From positions 704,501 through 768,500 of the forward strand of contig NZ_JAPEOS010000001.1 in assembly GCF_026340975.1 (NCBI RefSeq): DNA of 64,000 nt, in the 5' to 3' direction. Shown piece by piece: positions 9,379-18,790 of this stretch. The stretch is from Streptomyces sp. NBC_01214. GTDB taxonomy: Bacteria > Actinomycetota > Actinomycetes > Streptomycetales > Streptomycetaceae. The first letter of the stretch is position 1. Each line of letters opens with the position of its first letter. A program made the translations under genes and the position numbers. Under the pieces are notes generated by a model. It was not told the origin of the DNA. It did no database searches and saw nothing but the letters and a program-made list of their open reading frames with translations.

Positions 9379-9528
9379 TCAGCCGCCGCACTGGCAGGGG
9401 GCGCCGGACTGGCAGCCGCAGCCGCAGCCGGAGCCGCACCCGCAGGCGGCGAGCAGCGGTAGCCGCAGCGGCTCCGGCCTCGGCGGCTGCTCCTGCTCCG
9501 GGGTGATGGGGACGGGGGAATCGGGCAT
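9379..9528 (-). CDS. 49-residue cysteine-rich peptide
   Basis: A small protein, MPDSPVPITPEQEQ... followed by a tail in which seven of the last 21 residues are Cys in CGCGSGCGCGC and CQCGG patterns. The perfect Shine-Dalgarno AGGAGGAA five nt before the ATG at 9528 makes it a real gene, although it is below usual gene-finder length. The Cys spacing suggests metal binding (metallothionein-like) or a peptide matured by modification, but no modifying enzyme is adjacent. It lies downstream of phoU on the same strand, 195 nt from its stop. Unrecognised family. Confidence 0.7.
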   Translation of the reverse strand: MPDSPVPITPEQEQPPRPEPLRLPLLAACGCGSGCGCGCQSGAPCQCGG

Positions 9529-9723
9529 GGTTCCTCCTCGCGGGGGCGGTGCCCCGTGGCATACGGGACTTCGTACGACGACCGCCCTCGCCCTCATTCA
9601 TGCCCAGCGGTACCGGCGCGTCAACGGCGCATTGGGGCTCGGTGGGCCCTCGTTCCGATGCCCTCGTTCCGGTGCCCTCGTCCGGATCCTCCGCTTCCGG
9701 ATCCCCCGCTTACGGGGCCGGTG

Positions 9724-10401
9724 TCAGATGCCCTCGACCTGGGTCGGCTGCTGGAGGTCGTCCGCGTGCTCACCCGTCACCAGGTAGACCACGCGCTTGG
9801 CCACCGACACCGCGTGGTCCGCGAAGCGCTCGTAGTAGCGGCCCAGCAGGGTCACGTCCACGGCCGTCTCGATGCCGTGCTTCCAGCGGTCGTCCATCAG
9901 GTGCTGGAACAGCGTGCGGTGCAGCTGGTCCATCTCGTCGTCGTCCTGCTCCAGCTGGAGGGCGAGGTCGACGTCCTTCGTGATGATCACCTCGGCGGCC
10001 TTCGCCATCAGGCGCTGCGCCAGCTGTCCCATCTCCAGGATGGTGGCGTGCAGGTCCCGCGGCACGGCCCGGTCCGGGAAGCGCAGCCGGGCGAGCTTCG
10101 CCACGTGCTGGGCGAGGTCACCGCTGCGCTCCAGGTCGGCGCTCATCCGCAGGGAGGTCACGACGATGCGCAGGTCGGTGGCGACCGGCTGCTGGCGGGC
10201 CAGCAGGGCGATGGCGCGCGCCTCCAGGTCGTGCTGGAGGTCATCGACCTTCTGGTCGGCGGCGATGACGTTCTCGGCGAGCTTCAGGTCGGCGTCGAGC
10301 ATGGACGTCGTGGCCCGCCCGATCGCGGAGCCGACGAGCCGGGCCATCTCGACCAGGCCTTCTCCGATCGAGTCCAGTTCCTCGTGGTACGCGTCGCGCA
10401 T
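9724..10401 (-). CDS. phoU: PhoU phosphate-signalling protein
   Basis: A 225-residue all-helical protein with the two PhoU repeats; recognisable are MRDAYHEELDSIGEGLVEMARLVG at the start and GYYERFADHAVSVAKRVVYLVTG-type text (LGRYYERFADHAV) at the end. PhoU links the Pst phosphate importer to the PhoR sensor and down-regulates phosphate starvation signalling. It is divergent from phoR-phoP, the standard Streptomyces order, with a candidate PHO box between them (10517-10549), so it should be induced by PhoP under phosphate limitation. Confidence 0.94.
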   Translation of the reverse strand: MRDAYHEELDSIGEGLVEMARLVGSAIGRATTSMLDADLKLAENVIAADQKVDDLQHDLEARAIALLARQQPVATDLRIVVTSLRMSADLERSGDLAQHVAKLARLRFPDRAVPRDLHATILEMGQLAQRLMAKAAEVIITKDVDLALQLEQDDDEMDQLHRTLFQHLMDDRWKHGIETAVDVTLLGRYYERFADHAVSVAKRVVYLVTGEHADDLQQPTQVEGI

Positions 10402-10516
10402 GTCTCGTGTCCCTCTCTCGACCTACTGCTCACTGCAAGTACTGCCCGGGGCGGGCCGGGGCGGCCAGCGGCCCCACGGTGTCACGGTGAGCCGCAAACG
10501 CGTCCGACTCCGGCAC

Positions 10517-10549
10517 CACAAGTGAATCAACCCCGTCGCCAGGGTGAAC
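10517..10549 (-). promoter_or_regulatory. candidate PHO box (PhoP binding site)
   Basis: On the - strand three consecutive 11-nt units read GTTCACCCTGG, CGACGGGGTTG and ATTCACTTGTG. The first and third match the PhoP direct-repeat unit (G/T)TCAYYYRG and are exactly 22 nt apart. The site lies between divergent phoU and phoR, where PhoP autoregulation is established in S. coelicolor. Confidence 0.55.
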
Positions 10550-10622
10550 TCTGGGCGACGACTGTTCGAGGTGCCACCCGAACGGCTGTGGAAGTGTCGT
10601 CGTGCCTGCTTAACCTGGATCC

Positions 10623-11822
10623 ATGGACGTGAACGCGGCGGTCGCCGCAGCTGCAGCGATCGCCGGTCTTTGCACCGGTGTGATCGCGATGCTGGCGTTC
10701 CGCTGGAGCGAGCGCGACCAGGCCCGCCCCACCCGGAGCTCCATCCGCCCCGACCTCAACGCGGTGCTGCCGCCCGGCGTGGACACCGTCCTCTCCGTGC
10801 TGCGCTCCTCGGCGGTCGTACTGGACGAGGGCGACGCGGTGGTCAAGGCCAGCTCGGCGGCGTACGCCCTCGGCCTGGTCCGCGGCGGAAAGCTCGCCGT
10901 GGAGCCGATGCTCCACATGGCCCGCGACACCCGCCGCGACGGGGAGATACGGCAGGTGGAGCTGGACCTGCCCCGGCGCGGCACCGGCCGGGGAGAGGCC
11001 CTCGCGGTCTCGGCGCGCGTCGCCCCGCTCGGCTCCCGCCTGGTGCTCCTCCTGGTCGAGGACCTCACCGAGGCCCGCCGCATCGAGGCCGTACGCCGCG
11101 ACTTCGTGGCCAACGTGTCCCACGAGCTGAAGACCCCGGTCGGAGCGATCTCCCTGCTGTCCGAGGCCGTCATGGACGCCGCGGACGACCCCGAGGCGGT
11201 CAGCCGCTTCGCGGGCCGCATGCAGATCGAGTCCACCCGGCTGATCAACCTCGTGCAAGAACTCATCGACCTCTCCCGGGTACAGAACGACGACCCGCTG
11301 GAGGACGCCGAGCCCGTGCGCGTGGACACGCTGGTCGCCGAAGCCATAGACCGCTGCCGCCACACGGCGTCCTCGAAGCAGATCACCATGGCCGCGGGCG
11401 GCACCGCCGACCTGCGCGTATGGGGCAACCGCGGTCAGCTCGCCGCCGCCCTCGGGAACCTGGTCGAGAACGCCGTCAACTACAGCCCCGCCCGCACCCG
11501 CGTCGGCATCGCCGGACGCAAGGTGACGGCTCCTGGGGGAGACTTGATCGAGATCGCCGTGACCGACCAGGGCATCGGCATCCCGGAAAAGGACCGCGAG
11601 CGCATCTTCGAGCGCTTCTACCGCGTGGACCCGGCCCGCTCCCGAGCCACGGGAGGAACGGGCCTCGGCCTTGCGATCGTGAAGCACGTGGCGGCCTCGC
11701 ACGGCGGGGAGGTGTCGGTATGGAGCTCGGAGGGCCAGGGTTCCACGTTCACCCTGCGACTCCCTGAAGCAGCCGCCACGGCCCCGGCGGCGGCCCCCCG
11801 CACCCACCCGACCCCTGCCTGA
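10623..11822 (+). CDS. phoR: PhoR phosphate-sensor histidine kinase
   Basis: A 399-residue membrane kinase of the SenX3/PhoR type. An N-terminal transmembrane helix (residues about 2-24) is followed by a PAS-like region, a HisKA domain with the phosphoacceptor His167 in VSHELKTP, and an HATPase domain with N-box NLVENAVNYS, DQGIGI and GTGLGLAIVKH. It phosphorylates PhoP on phosphate starvation. The ATG at 10623 lies six nt after TAACCT, so the mRNA from that promoter is probably leaderless. phoP follows after a 42-nt gap in one operon. Confidence 0.94.
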   Translation: MDVNAAVAAAAAIAGLCTGVIAMLAFRWSERDQARPTRSSIRPDLNAVLPPGVDTVLSVLRSSAVVLDEGDAVVKASSAAYALGLVRGGKLAVEPMLHMARDTRRDGEIRQVELDLPRRGTGRGEALAVSARVAPLGSRLVLLLVEDLTEARRIEAVRRDFVANVSHELKTPVGAISLLSEAVMDAADDPEAVSRFAGRMQIESTRLINLVQELIDLSRVQNDDPLEDAEPVRVDTLVAEAIDRCRHTASSKQITMAAGGTADLRVWGNRGQLAAALGNLVENAVNYSPARTRVGIAGRKVTAPGGDLIEIAVTDQGIGIPEKDRERIFERFYRVDPARSRATGGTGLGLAIVKHVAASHGGEVSVWSSEGQGSTFTLRLPEAAATAPAAAPRTHPTPA

Positions 11823-11864
11823 CCCACAAACCGCTCCAGCCATTCCTGCCCCGGAGGTCCTTCC

Positions 11865-12545
11865 GTGACCCGAGTGCTCGTCGTCGAGGATGAGGAATCC
11901 TTCAGCGACGCCCTGTCCTACATGCTCCGCAAGGAGGGCTTCGAGGTCGCCATCGCCGCGACCGGGCCCGACGGGCTCGACGAGTTCGAGCGCAACGGCG
12001 CCGACCTCGTCCTCCTCGACCTGATGCTCCCCGGCCTGCCCGGCACGGAGGTCTGTCGGCAGCTGCGCGGCCGCTCCAACGTTCCCGTGATCATGGTGAC
12101 CGCCAAGGACAGCGAGATCGACAAGGTCGTCGGGCTGGAGATAGGAGCAGATGACTACGTCACGAAGCCCTTCTCCTCCCGCGAGCTGGTCGCCCGCATC
12201 CGTGCGGTCCTGCGCCGCCGCGGGGAGCCGGAAGAGGTCACCCCGGCGGCCCTGGAGGCCGGCCCCGTACGGATGGACGTCGACCGCCACGTGGTCACCG
12301 TCTCCGGCGGCAAGGTGGACCTCCCGCTGAAGGAGTTCGACCTGCTGGAGATGCTGCTGCGCAACGCGGGCCGCGTGCTGACCCGCATGCAGCTCATCGA
12401 CCGGGTCTGGGGCGCCGACTACGTCGGTGACACCAAGACGCTGGACGTCCACGTCAAGCGCCTGCGCGCCAAGATCGAGCCGGACCCGGGCGCACCGCGC
12501 TACCTGGTCACGGTCCGCGGCCTCGGTTACAAGTTCGAGCCGTAG
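11865..12545 (+). CDS. phoP: PhoP response regulator
   Basis: A 226-residue OmpR-type regulator that activates phosphate scavenging and represses many antibiotic pathways in Streptomyces. Receiver: acidic pair VEDEE at 8-12, phospho-Asp52 in LVLLDLMLPG, Lys in DDYVTKPFS. The C-terminal winged helix ends with RYLVTVRGLGYKFEP. The start is GTG 11865 with GGAGG nine nt upstream. It is the second gene of phoR-phoP. Fifteen nt covering its last codons and stop (12532-12546) recur 119 nt downstream (12651-12665), probably a duplication remnant. Confidence 0.95.
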   Translation: MTRVLVVEDEESFSDALSYMLRKEGFEVAIAATGPDGLDEFERNGADLVLLDLMLPGLPGTEVCRQLRGRSNVPVIMVTAKDSEIDKVVGLEIGADDYVTKPFSSRELVARIRAVLRRRGEPEEVTPAALEAGPVRMDVDRHVVTVSGGKVDLPLKEFDLLEMLLRNAGRVLTRMQLIDRVWGADYVGDTKTLDVHVKRLRAKIEPDPGAPRYLVTVRGLGYKFEP

Positions 12546-12689
12546 GCCGACGTCGTTCGCGCGGTCCGGGGCCGGCCGGAGGTCGGCGCAGCGTCCCGAA
12601 GCCGGTGAGGCCCCCCGGGCCTCGCCGTGCGAGGGGCGCACGCGGAACGGAGTTCGAGCCGTAGGTCGGACCCGGCCCTGAGGGGCGTA

Positions 12690-12735
12690 CGGGAAGGGCC
12701 CCCACCCGCCGATGCGGATGGGGGCCCTTCCCGTT
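12690..12735. terminator. bidirectional terminator after phoP
   Basis: Arms of about 20 nt (CGGGAAGGGCCCCCA at 12690-12704 and its complement ending at 12732) with one mismatch, followed by GTTTGC. It lies between phoP and the convergent lipoprotein gene. Confidence 0.85.
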
Positions 12736-12752
12736 TGCGTACGTGGGGTCCG

Positions 12753-13439
12753 TCAGTGGCCGGCGCTGTGCGACGGGGAACCGGACGGCGTACCGGCGCC
12801 ACCGGCCGAGGGGGACCCGGACGGAGTGGCACCCGCGGCCGCACCGGAGGCCCCGGCCGACGGGGAGCCCGACGGGGAGCCCGACGGCGCGCCCGAGGGG
12901 GAGCCGGACGGGGCCGTGGCCGGCGCCGCGGTCGGGCCGAACGGTGCGTACGGGCCGGTGGCCGGGACCACGAAGGCCTCCAGCTCGACGCCGCCCGTGC
13001 TGCTCAGCTGGAAGACGACCTTCTGGACCTCGCCGTCCCGGACGTTCGCTGCGCCGTCCTCGATCACGGCGGAGGCGTTGCCCTTGCCGCCGATCACCAC
13101 GTAGCCGAGGGCCGGCACGGTGACCTTGCCGGAGCCTTCGGCCGGCTTCAGCGCAACCTTGCCCTTGCTACCCGGGAGGGTGATGCTGTCAACGGTCTCC
13201 GCCTTGGTGCCGTTGTTGAAGACCGTCGCGGAGACGACCGCCGGGCCCTTCTCGCCCTTCTGGCCCTGGGTGATCACCAGCGCGTTCTGGACCTCGATCT
13301 CGCCCTTGGTGGCGGCGGCGTTGTCCGGCTTGATCTGGAGGGTCTGCGCATCCTGGCCCGCACCGCATGCGGCCAGCGAGGCGATCGAGAACACGACGGC
13401 GGTGGCGGCGAGGGCGCCGCGTCGAAGGCTGCGGCTCAC
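12753..13439 (-). CDS. LpqE-like lipoprotein (PCu(A)C/DUF461-like)
   Basis: A 228-residue exported lipoprotein: basic start, hydrophobic core and lipobox SLAAC at residue 25. The middle (residues about 45-165) is a beta-rich domain with an immunoglobulin-like look (VVSATVFNNGTKAETVDSI, VTVPALGYVVIGG), similar to LpqE. The tail (from about 175) is a disordered run of SGSP/GAPSG repeats. In mycobacteria lpqE sits next to carD-ispD-ispF-cysS as here, so synteny supports the assignment; the function of LpqE is not settled (copper-chaperone-like fold). The start GTG at 13439 has AAGGAG upstream; the nearer ATG at 13450 closes after four codons. Confidence 0.72.
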   Translation of the reverse strand: MSRSLRRGALAATAVVFSIASLAACGAGQDAQTLQIKPDNAAATKGEIEVQNALVITQGQKGEKGPAVVSATVFNNGTKAETVDSITLPGSKGKVALKPAEGSGKVTVPALGYVVIGGKGNASAVIEDGAANVRDGEVQKVVFQLSSTGGVELEAFVVPATGPYAPFGPTAAPATAPSGSPSGAPSGSPSGSPSAGASGAAAGATPSGSPSAGGAGTPSGSPSHSAGH

Positions 13440-14029
13440 GGCGGCGGCATCTCCTTGGACGAACGGAAGGGGCGGGTGGACGCTCGGAACGGCCGAGGTA
13501 AAGCCGCTCTAAGGGTGTGTCAGCGCGCTTAGGTTACCGAGCCGCCGCCCCGCCCCCGCACCCGACCCTCCGCAGCGCAGTCCCCGCCCCGGGAGCGCCC
13601 CGCGATCTTGCATTCCACCGTGCCGTTCGCCGCGCCGATCTTGTGCCGCTCGCATATCGTGCGCCGGACCCTTGTTGATCAATTCGGGGATTCCCTCGAA
13701 CGGCACCTCGTGATCAATTCGGGATTGGGCCGGAACCTGCCCGGTGGGGGCTGTCGCCAGTCGGACGGAGTAGTTCGGTTTCCCGACTCGGAACCCGGCA
13801 AAACGGGACGTACGTCACACTGATGGGGGTGCCGGGCAGGTGTAGCGTGGCCCTTTCGCCCGGTCCGCGCAGCGCCCCCGACCTGCGAATACCCCCTTCC
13901 GGGAGCCCTCCGCAGCACGTTCGTGTTGCTGTTGTCAAGCCCCGAGATGTGCCCTGACCTGCGAAAACGCCATTCATAACAGTCAGTTCTCGTGTTACCC
14001 TGGATAGCCACGGAAGGGGTACCTGTCAC
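13440..14029. other. 590-nt promoter region of carD and the lipoprotein gene
   Basis: No gene is supported. The 13-nt direct repeat TGATCAATTCGGG occurs at 13676-13688 and 13711-13723, 35 bp apart. A candidate carD -10 (TACCCT, 13996-14001) has TTCATA 17 nt further up (13973-13978), giving a leader of about 22-24 nt. GC drops noticeably compared with the genes. The length and repeats suggest several promoters. Confidence 0.5.
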
Positions 14030-14512
14030 ATGACGTTCAAGGTTGGCGACACCGTGGTCTATCCCCATCACGGGGCCGCGCTGATCGAGGCCATTGAGAC
14101 TCGTCAGATCAAAGGCGTGGACAAGACCTACTTGGTGCTCAAGGTCGCCCAGGGCGACCTGACGGTTCGTGTGCCTGCGGACAATGCGGAGTTCGTCGGC
14201 GTTCGCGACGTAGTCGGCCAGGACGGGCTGGACCGGGTCTTCGAGGTGCTTCGTGCACCGTATGCAGAAGAGCCGACGAACTGGTCCCGGCGCTACAAGG
14301 CAAATCTGGAGAAGCTCGCTTCTGGCGATGTCATCAAGGTCGCCGAAGTGGTGCGTGACCTGTGGCGTCGTGAGCGTGAGCGCGGGCTTTCCGCGGGTGA
14401 GAAGCGCATGCTCGCGAAGGCGCGCCAGATTCTGGTGAGCGAGCTCGCGCTCGCTGAGAACACGAACGAGGACAAGGCTGAGGCCCTCCTCGACGAGGTG
14501 CTCGCGTCCTGA
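14030..14512 (+). CDS. carD: CarD, RNA polymerase-binding global regulator
   Basis: A 160-residue protein that binds the RNA polymerase beta lobe and stabilises open complexes at rRNA and other promoters. The N-terminal Tudor-like domain ([21 protein letters not shown]) and the C-terminal helical domain ([24 protein letters not shown]) are both complete, including the conserved Trp of NWSRRYK. GGAAGGGG lies 12 nt before the ATG. Adjacent ispD-ispF-cysS-rlmB is the conserved actinobacterial arrangement. It has less extreme codon bias than its neighbours (several GTT, GAT and CGT codons), as expected of a highly expressed conserved gene. Confidence 0.96.
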   Translation: MTFKVGDTVVYPHHGAALIEAIETRQIKGVDKTYLVLKVAQGDLTVRVPADNAEFVGVRDVVGQDGLDRVFEVLRAPYAEEPTNWSRRYKANLEKLASGDVIKVAEVVRDLWRRERERGLSAGEKRMLAKARQILVSELALAENTNEDKAEALLDEVLAS

Positions 14513-14785
14513 CGCGAGTCGCCGTGCACCATTTTGGTGCGCAGCTTGCCGCGGTGCCCGATGACAAGGTCTCTCCTCCACGAGAGGCCTGTTGCCGGGC
14601 GCTGCGGCATGTCTGTATCCGTACCTTTTGTCTTACTGCCCCACTGCCACCACTGCGATGGCGTGCCGGGCCCGGGCTGCCCGCTCGACCGCTCGTCCAC
14701 GGAAGGGGCGAAGGGCGTCGCACCCGGCACCCTTCAGGCCATACCCATGTCGGCCGAAGTCACAAACCTGGCTCGGAGCTACTGA

Positions 14786-15532
14786 ATGTCTGACGTAACG
14801 CGTCCCCACCGCACCGCCGCGGTGATCCCGGCCGCCGGCCGGGGGGTACGCCTCGGTCCCGGTGCCCCCAAGGCCCTGCGGGCCCTCGGCGGCACCCCGA
14901 TGCTCATCCACGCCGTGCGCGCGATGGCCCGCTCCCGCGCGGTCTCCCTCGTGGTGGTCGTGGCCCCGCCCGCCGAGGCCGCCGAGGTGCGCCTGCTGCT
15001 GGGCGAGCACGCGCTGCCCGAGCGCACCGAGCTGCTGGTCGTCCCCGGCGGGGAGACCCGCCAGGAGTCCGTCCGCGCCGGCCTGGACGCGTTGCCGCCG
15101 GACGTCACCTCCGTACTCATCCACGACGCGGCCCGCCCGCTCGTCCCCGTGGACACCGTGGACTCGGTCATCGAGGCCGTGCGCGACGGAGCGCCCGCCG
15201 TGGTGCCCGCGCTGCCCCTGGCCGACACCGTCAAGGAGGTCGAGCCCGGCAAGCCCGGCGAGGCCGAGCCGGTCCTCGGCACGCCCGAGCGGGCCCGGCT
15301 GCGCGCCGTGCAGACCCCGCAGGGCTTCGACGTCGCCACCCTCCAGCGGGCGCACGCCGCGATCGCCGTCGACGGCGAGGGCGCCACCGACGACGCCGGA
15401 ATGGTGGAACGGCTCGGTGTCACCGTCGTGGTGATCCCCGGCCACGAAGAGGCCTTCAAGGTCACCCGCCCGCTCGACCTGGTCCTCGCAGAGGCCGTAC
15501 TCGCCCGCAGGAGGGCCAACGATGGCTACTAG
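14786..15532 (+). CDS. ispD: IspD, 2-C-methyl-D-erythritol 4-phosphate cytidylyltransferase
   Basis: Third step of the non-mevalonate isoprenoid pathway: CTP plus MEP gives CDP-methylerythritol. The 248-residue protein shows the nucleotide-binding N-terminus [26 protein letters not shown], the [19 protein letters not shown] motif and IHDAARPLV. The gene overlaps ispF by 11 nt, so the two are translationally coupled. The 273 nt between carD and ispD hold no gene I can support. Confidence 0.95.
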   Translation: MSDVTRPHRTAAVIPAAGRGVRLGPGAPKALRALGGTPMLIHAVRAMARSRAVSLVVVVAPPAEAAEVRLLLGEHALPERTELLVVPGGETRQESVRAGLDALPPDVTSVLIHDAARPLVPVDTVDSVIEAVRDGAPAVVPALPLADTVKEVEPGKPGEAEPVLGTPERARLRAVQTPQGFDVATLQRAHAAIAVDGEGATDDAGMVERLGVTVVVIPGHEEAFKVTRPLDLVLAEAVLARRRANDGY

Positions 15533-16043
15533 TCCCACTGGGTCGACCGTGCCCGCCGCCCCGCTGATCCCGCTCGTCGGCATCGGCACCGACGTGCACG
15601 CCTTCGAGACCGGCCGCGAGCTGTGGTGCGCCGGCCTGCTCTGGGAGGGCGAGGACGGCCTCGCCGGGCACTCCGACGGTGACGTCGCCGCCCACGCCGC
15701 CTGCGACGCGCTCTTCTCCGCCGCCGGCGTCGGCGACCTCGGCGCGCACTTCGGCACCTCCCGCCCCGAGTGGTCCGGCGCCGCCGGCGTCACCCTCCTG
15801 GCGGAGGCGGCCCGGATCGTCCGCGCCGAGGGCTTCGAGATCGGCAACATCGCCATCCAGGTGATCGGCGTACGCCCGAAGATCGGCAAGCGGCGCGAAG
15901 AAGCACAGAAGGCGCTCGCGGCCGCCGCCGGCGCCCCCGTCTCGGTGTCCGGCACCACCACCGACGGGCTGGGGCTCACCGGCCGCGCCGAAGGGCTCGC
16001 CGCCATCGCCACGGCCCTCGTGTACCGGACGAACCGGGCCTGA
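15522..16043 (+). CDS. ispF: IspF, 2-C-methyl-D-erythritol 2,4-cyclodiphosphate synthase
   Basis: Makes the cyclic diphosphate of the MEP pathway, using a zinc ion and forming a trimer. The 173-residue protein has the zinc ligands in GIGTDVHAF (Asp, His), the [16 protein letters not shown] motif, and the C-terminal [12 protein letters not shown]. Compared with many bacterial IspF proteins it has a short N-terminal extension ([14 protein letters not shown]). It overlaps ispD by 11 nt. Confidence 0.96.
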   Translation: MATSPTGSTVPAAPLIPLVGIGTDVHAFETGRELWCAGLLWEGEDGLAGHSDGDVAAHAACDALFSAAGVGDLGAHFGTSRPEWSGAAGVTLLAEAARIVRAEGFEIGNIAIQVIGVRPKIGKRREEAQKALAAAAGAPVSVSGTTTDGLGLTGRAEGLAAIATALVYRTNRA

Positions 16044-16078
16044 TCCCCCGCAGCGGCCGTACATCTTCGGCAACAAAC

Positions 16079-16110
16079 GTGCCCCGGGTCCCGAAAGGGT
16101 CGCGGGGCAC
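16079..16110. terminator. hairpin between ispF and cysS
   Basis: GTGCCCC (16079-16085) pairs with GGGGCAC (16104-16110), with a short internal stem. It lies 36 nt after ispF and just before the cysS promoter; probably the ispDF terminator rather than a leader element, because the cysS message appears leaderless. Confidence 0.5.
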
Positions 16111-16137
16111 TGCTACAGGCCCACTACCCTGGATGCC

Positions 16138-17544
<1,407 letters not shown>

Positions 17545-17639
17545 GCCCGGGCAGCTGAGCTTGGTGTGCTGCCCGGCGCTCCGGGCGGCACACTCTTCAT
17601 ACGTACATATCGCAGCACCAACGAAAACAGGTAGAGGTC

Positions 17640-18611
17640 ATGGCCGGGAACAGCCAGCGCAGGAACCGCCGCACGTCCAACAAGAAGGGCGCCACGGTCG
17701 GCAGCGGTGGCCAGCGGCGCAAGGGCCTGGAAGGCAAGGGCCCCACGCCCAAGGCCGAGGACCGCAAGAAGCACAAGGCGAACCGCATCGCGGGCGCCAT
17801 GGCCCGGCAGGCCGCCAAGCGCCGCCCCGCCCCCCGCCGCGGCGGCCCCAAGGGCACCAGCGAGATGGTCGTCGGCCGCAACCCGGTCTTCGAGGCGCTG
17901 CGCGACGGCGTCCCCGCCACCACCCTCTACGTCCAGCAGTTCATCGACAACGACGAGCGCGTCCGCGAGGCCCTCCAGCTCGCCGGCGAGCGCGGCAACA
18001 TCAACCTGATGGAAGCCCCGCGCCCCGAGCTCGACCGCATGACCAACGGGCTCAACCACCAGGGCCTGGTCCTCCAGGTCCCGCCGTACGAGTACGCGCA
18101 CCCCGAGGACCTCACGGCGGCCGCCTACGACGACGGCGAGGACCCGCTCATCGTCGCCCTCGACGGCGTCACCGACCCGCGCAACCTCGGCGCGATCGTC
18201 CGCTCCGTCTCCGCCTTCGGCGGCCACGGCGTGGTCATCCCCGAGCGCCGCGCCGCCGGCATGACCGCCGGCGCCTGGAAGACCTCGGCCGGCACCGCCG
18301 CCCGCACCCCGGTCTCGCGCGTCACCAACCTGACCCGCGCCCTCCAGGACTACAAGAAGGCTGGCCTCACCATCGTCGGCCTCGCGGCCGAAGGCACGCA
18401 CACGGTCAACGACCTCGCCGAGCTGGCGGGCCCGGTCGTCATCGTCGTCGGCTCCGAGGGCAAGGGCCTCGGCCGCCTCGTCGGCGAGAACTGCGACTAC
18501 CTCGTCCGCATCCCGATGCCGGGCGGCGCCGAGTCCCTCAACGCCGGCGTCGCCGCCGGCGTGGTCCTCTACGAGGCGGCCCGCCGCCGCGCCGACCGCG
18601 GCCGCGTCTGA
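17640..18611 (+). CDS. rlmB: 23S rRNA Gm2251-type 2'-O-methyltransferase (TrmH/SpoU family)
   Basis: A 323-residue SpoU-family RNA methyltransferase with a SAM-binding trefoil knot: [28 protein letters not shown] and [19 protein letters not shown] are the three family motifs. The N-terminal 75 residues are a highly basic, disordered extension ([15 protein letters not shown]), common in actinobacterial RlmB proteins, probably RNA-binding. AGAGG lies five nt before the ATG. It follows cysS as in most actinobacteria; TsnR-type thiostrepton resistance methylase is a distant alternative, but the synteny favours RlmB. Confidence 0.9.
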   Translation: MAGNSQRRNRRTSNKKGATVGSGGQRRKGLEGKGPTPKAEDRKKHKANRIAGAMARQAAKRRPAPRRGGPKGTSEMVVGRNPVFEALRDGVPATTLYVQQFIDNDERVREALQLAGERGNINLMEAPRPELDRMTNGLNHQGLVLQVPPYEYAHPEDLTAAAYDDGEDPLIVALDGVTDPRNLGAIVRSVSAFGGHGVVIPERRAAGMTAGAWKTSAGTAARTPVSRVTNLTRALQDYKKAGLTIVGLAAEGTHTVNDLAELAGPVVIVVGSEGKGLGRLVGENCDYLVRIPMPGGAESLNAGVAAGVVLYEAARRRADRGRV

Positions 18612-18694
18612 TCCCCGCGCAACGGGTCCCCGCACGCCGGATCCCTCGCGCAACTGATCCACTTGGCGCACGGAACATGACCCGTGAGCGTGTC

Positions 18695-18719
18695 ACCCCG
18701 CCCGATTCGGGCGGGGTGG
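18695..18719. terminator. terminator after rlmB
   Basis: Arms CACCCCGCCCG (18695-18705) and CGGGCGGGGTG (18709-18719), three-nt loop. It lies 84 nt after the rlmB stop and before the DoxX gene. Confidence 0.7.
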
Positions 18720-18790
18720 CTTGATCTTGACGGGCCTCGGACACATCCCTGGCGTCAAGGCAGTGTCCTAAGCACTGATCACTCGGTTAG

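Noticed and set aside
16079..16137. T-box or other leader riboswitch for cysS
   Set aside because: The -10 hexamer lies seven nt before the GTG, so the cysS mRNA appears leaderless; the hairpin lies upstream of it.
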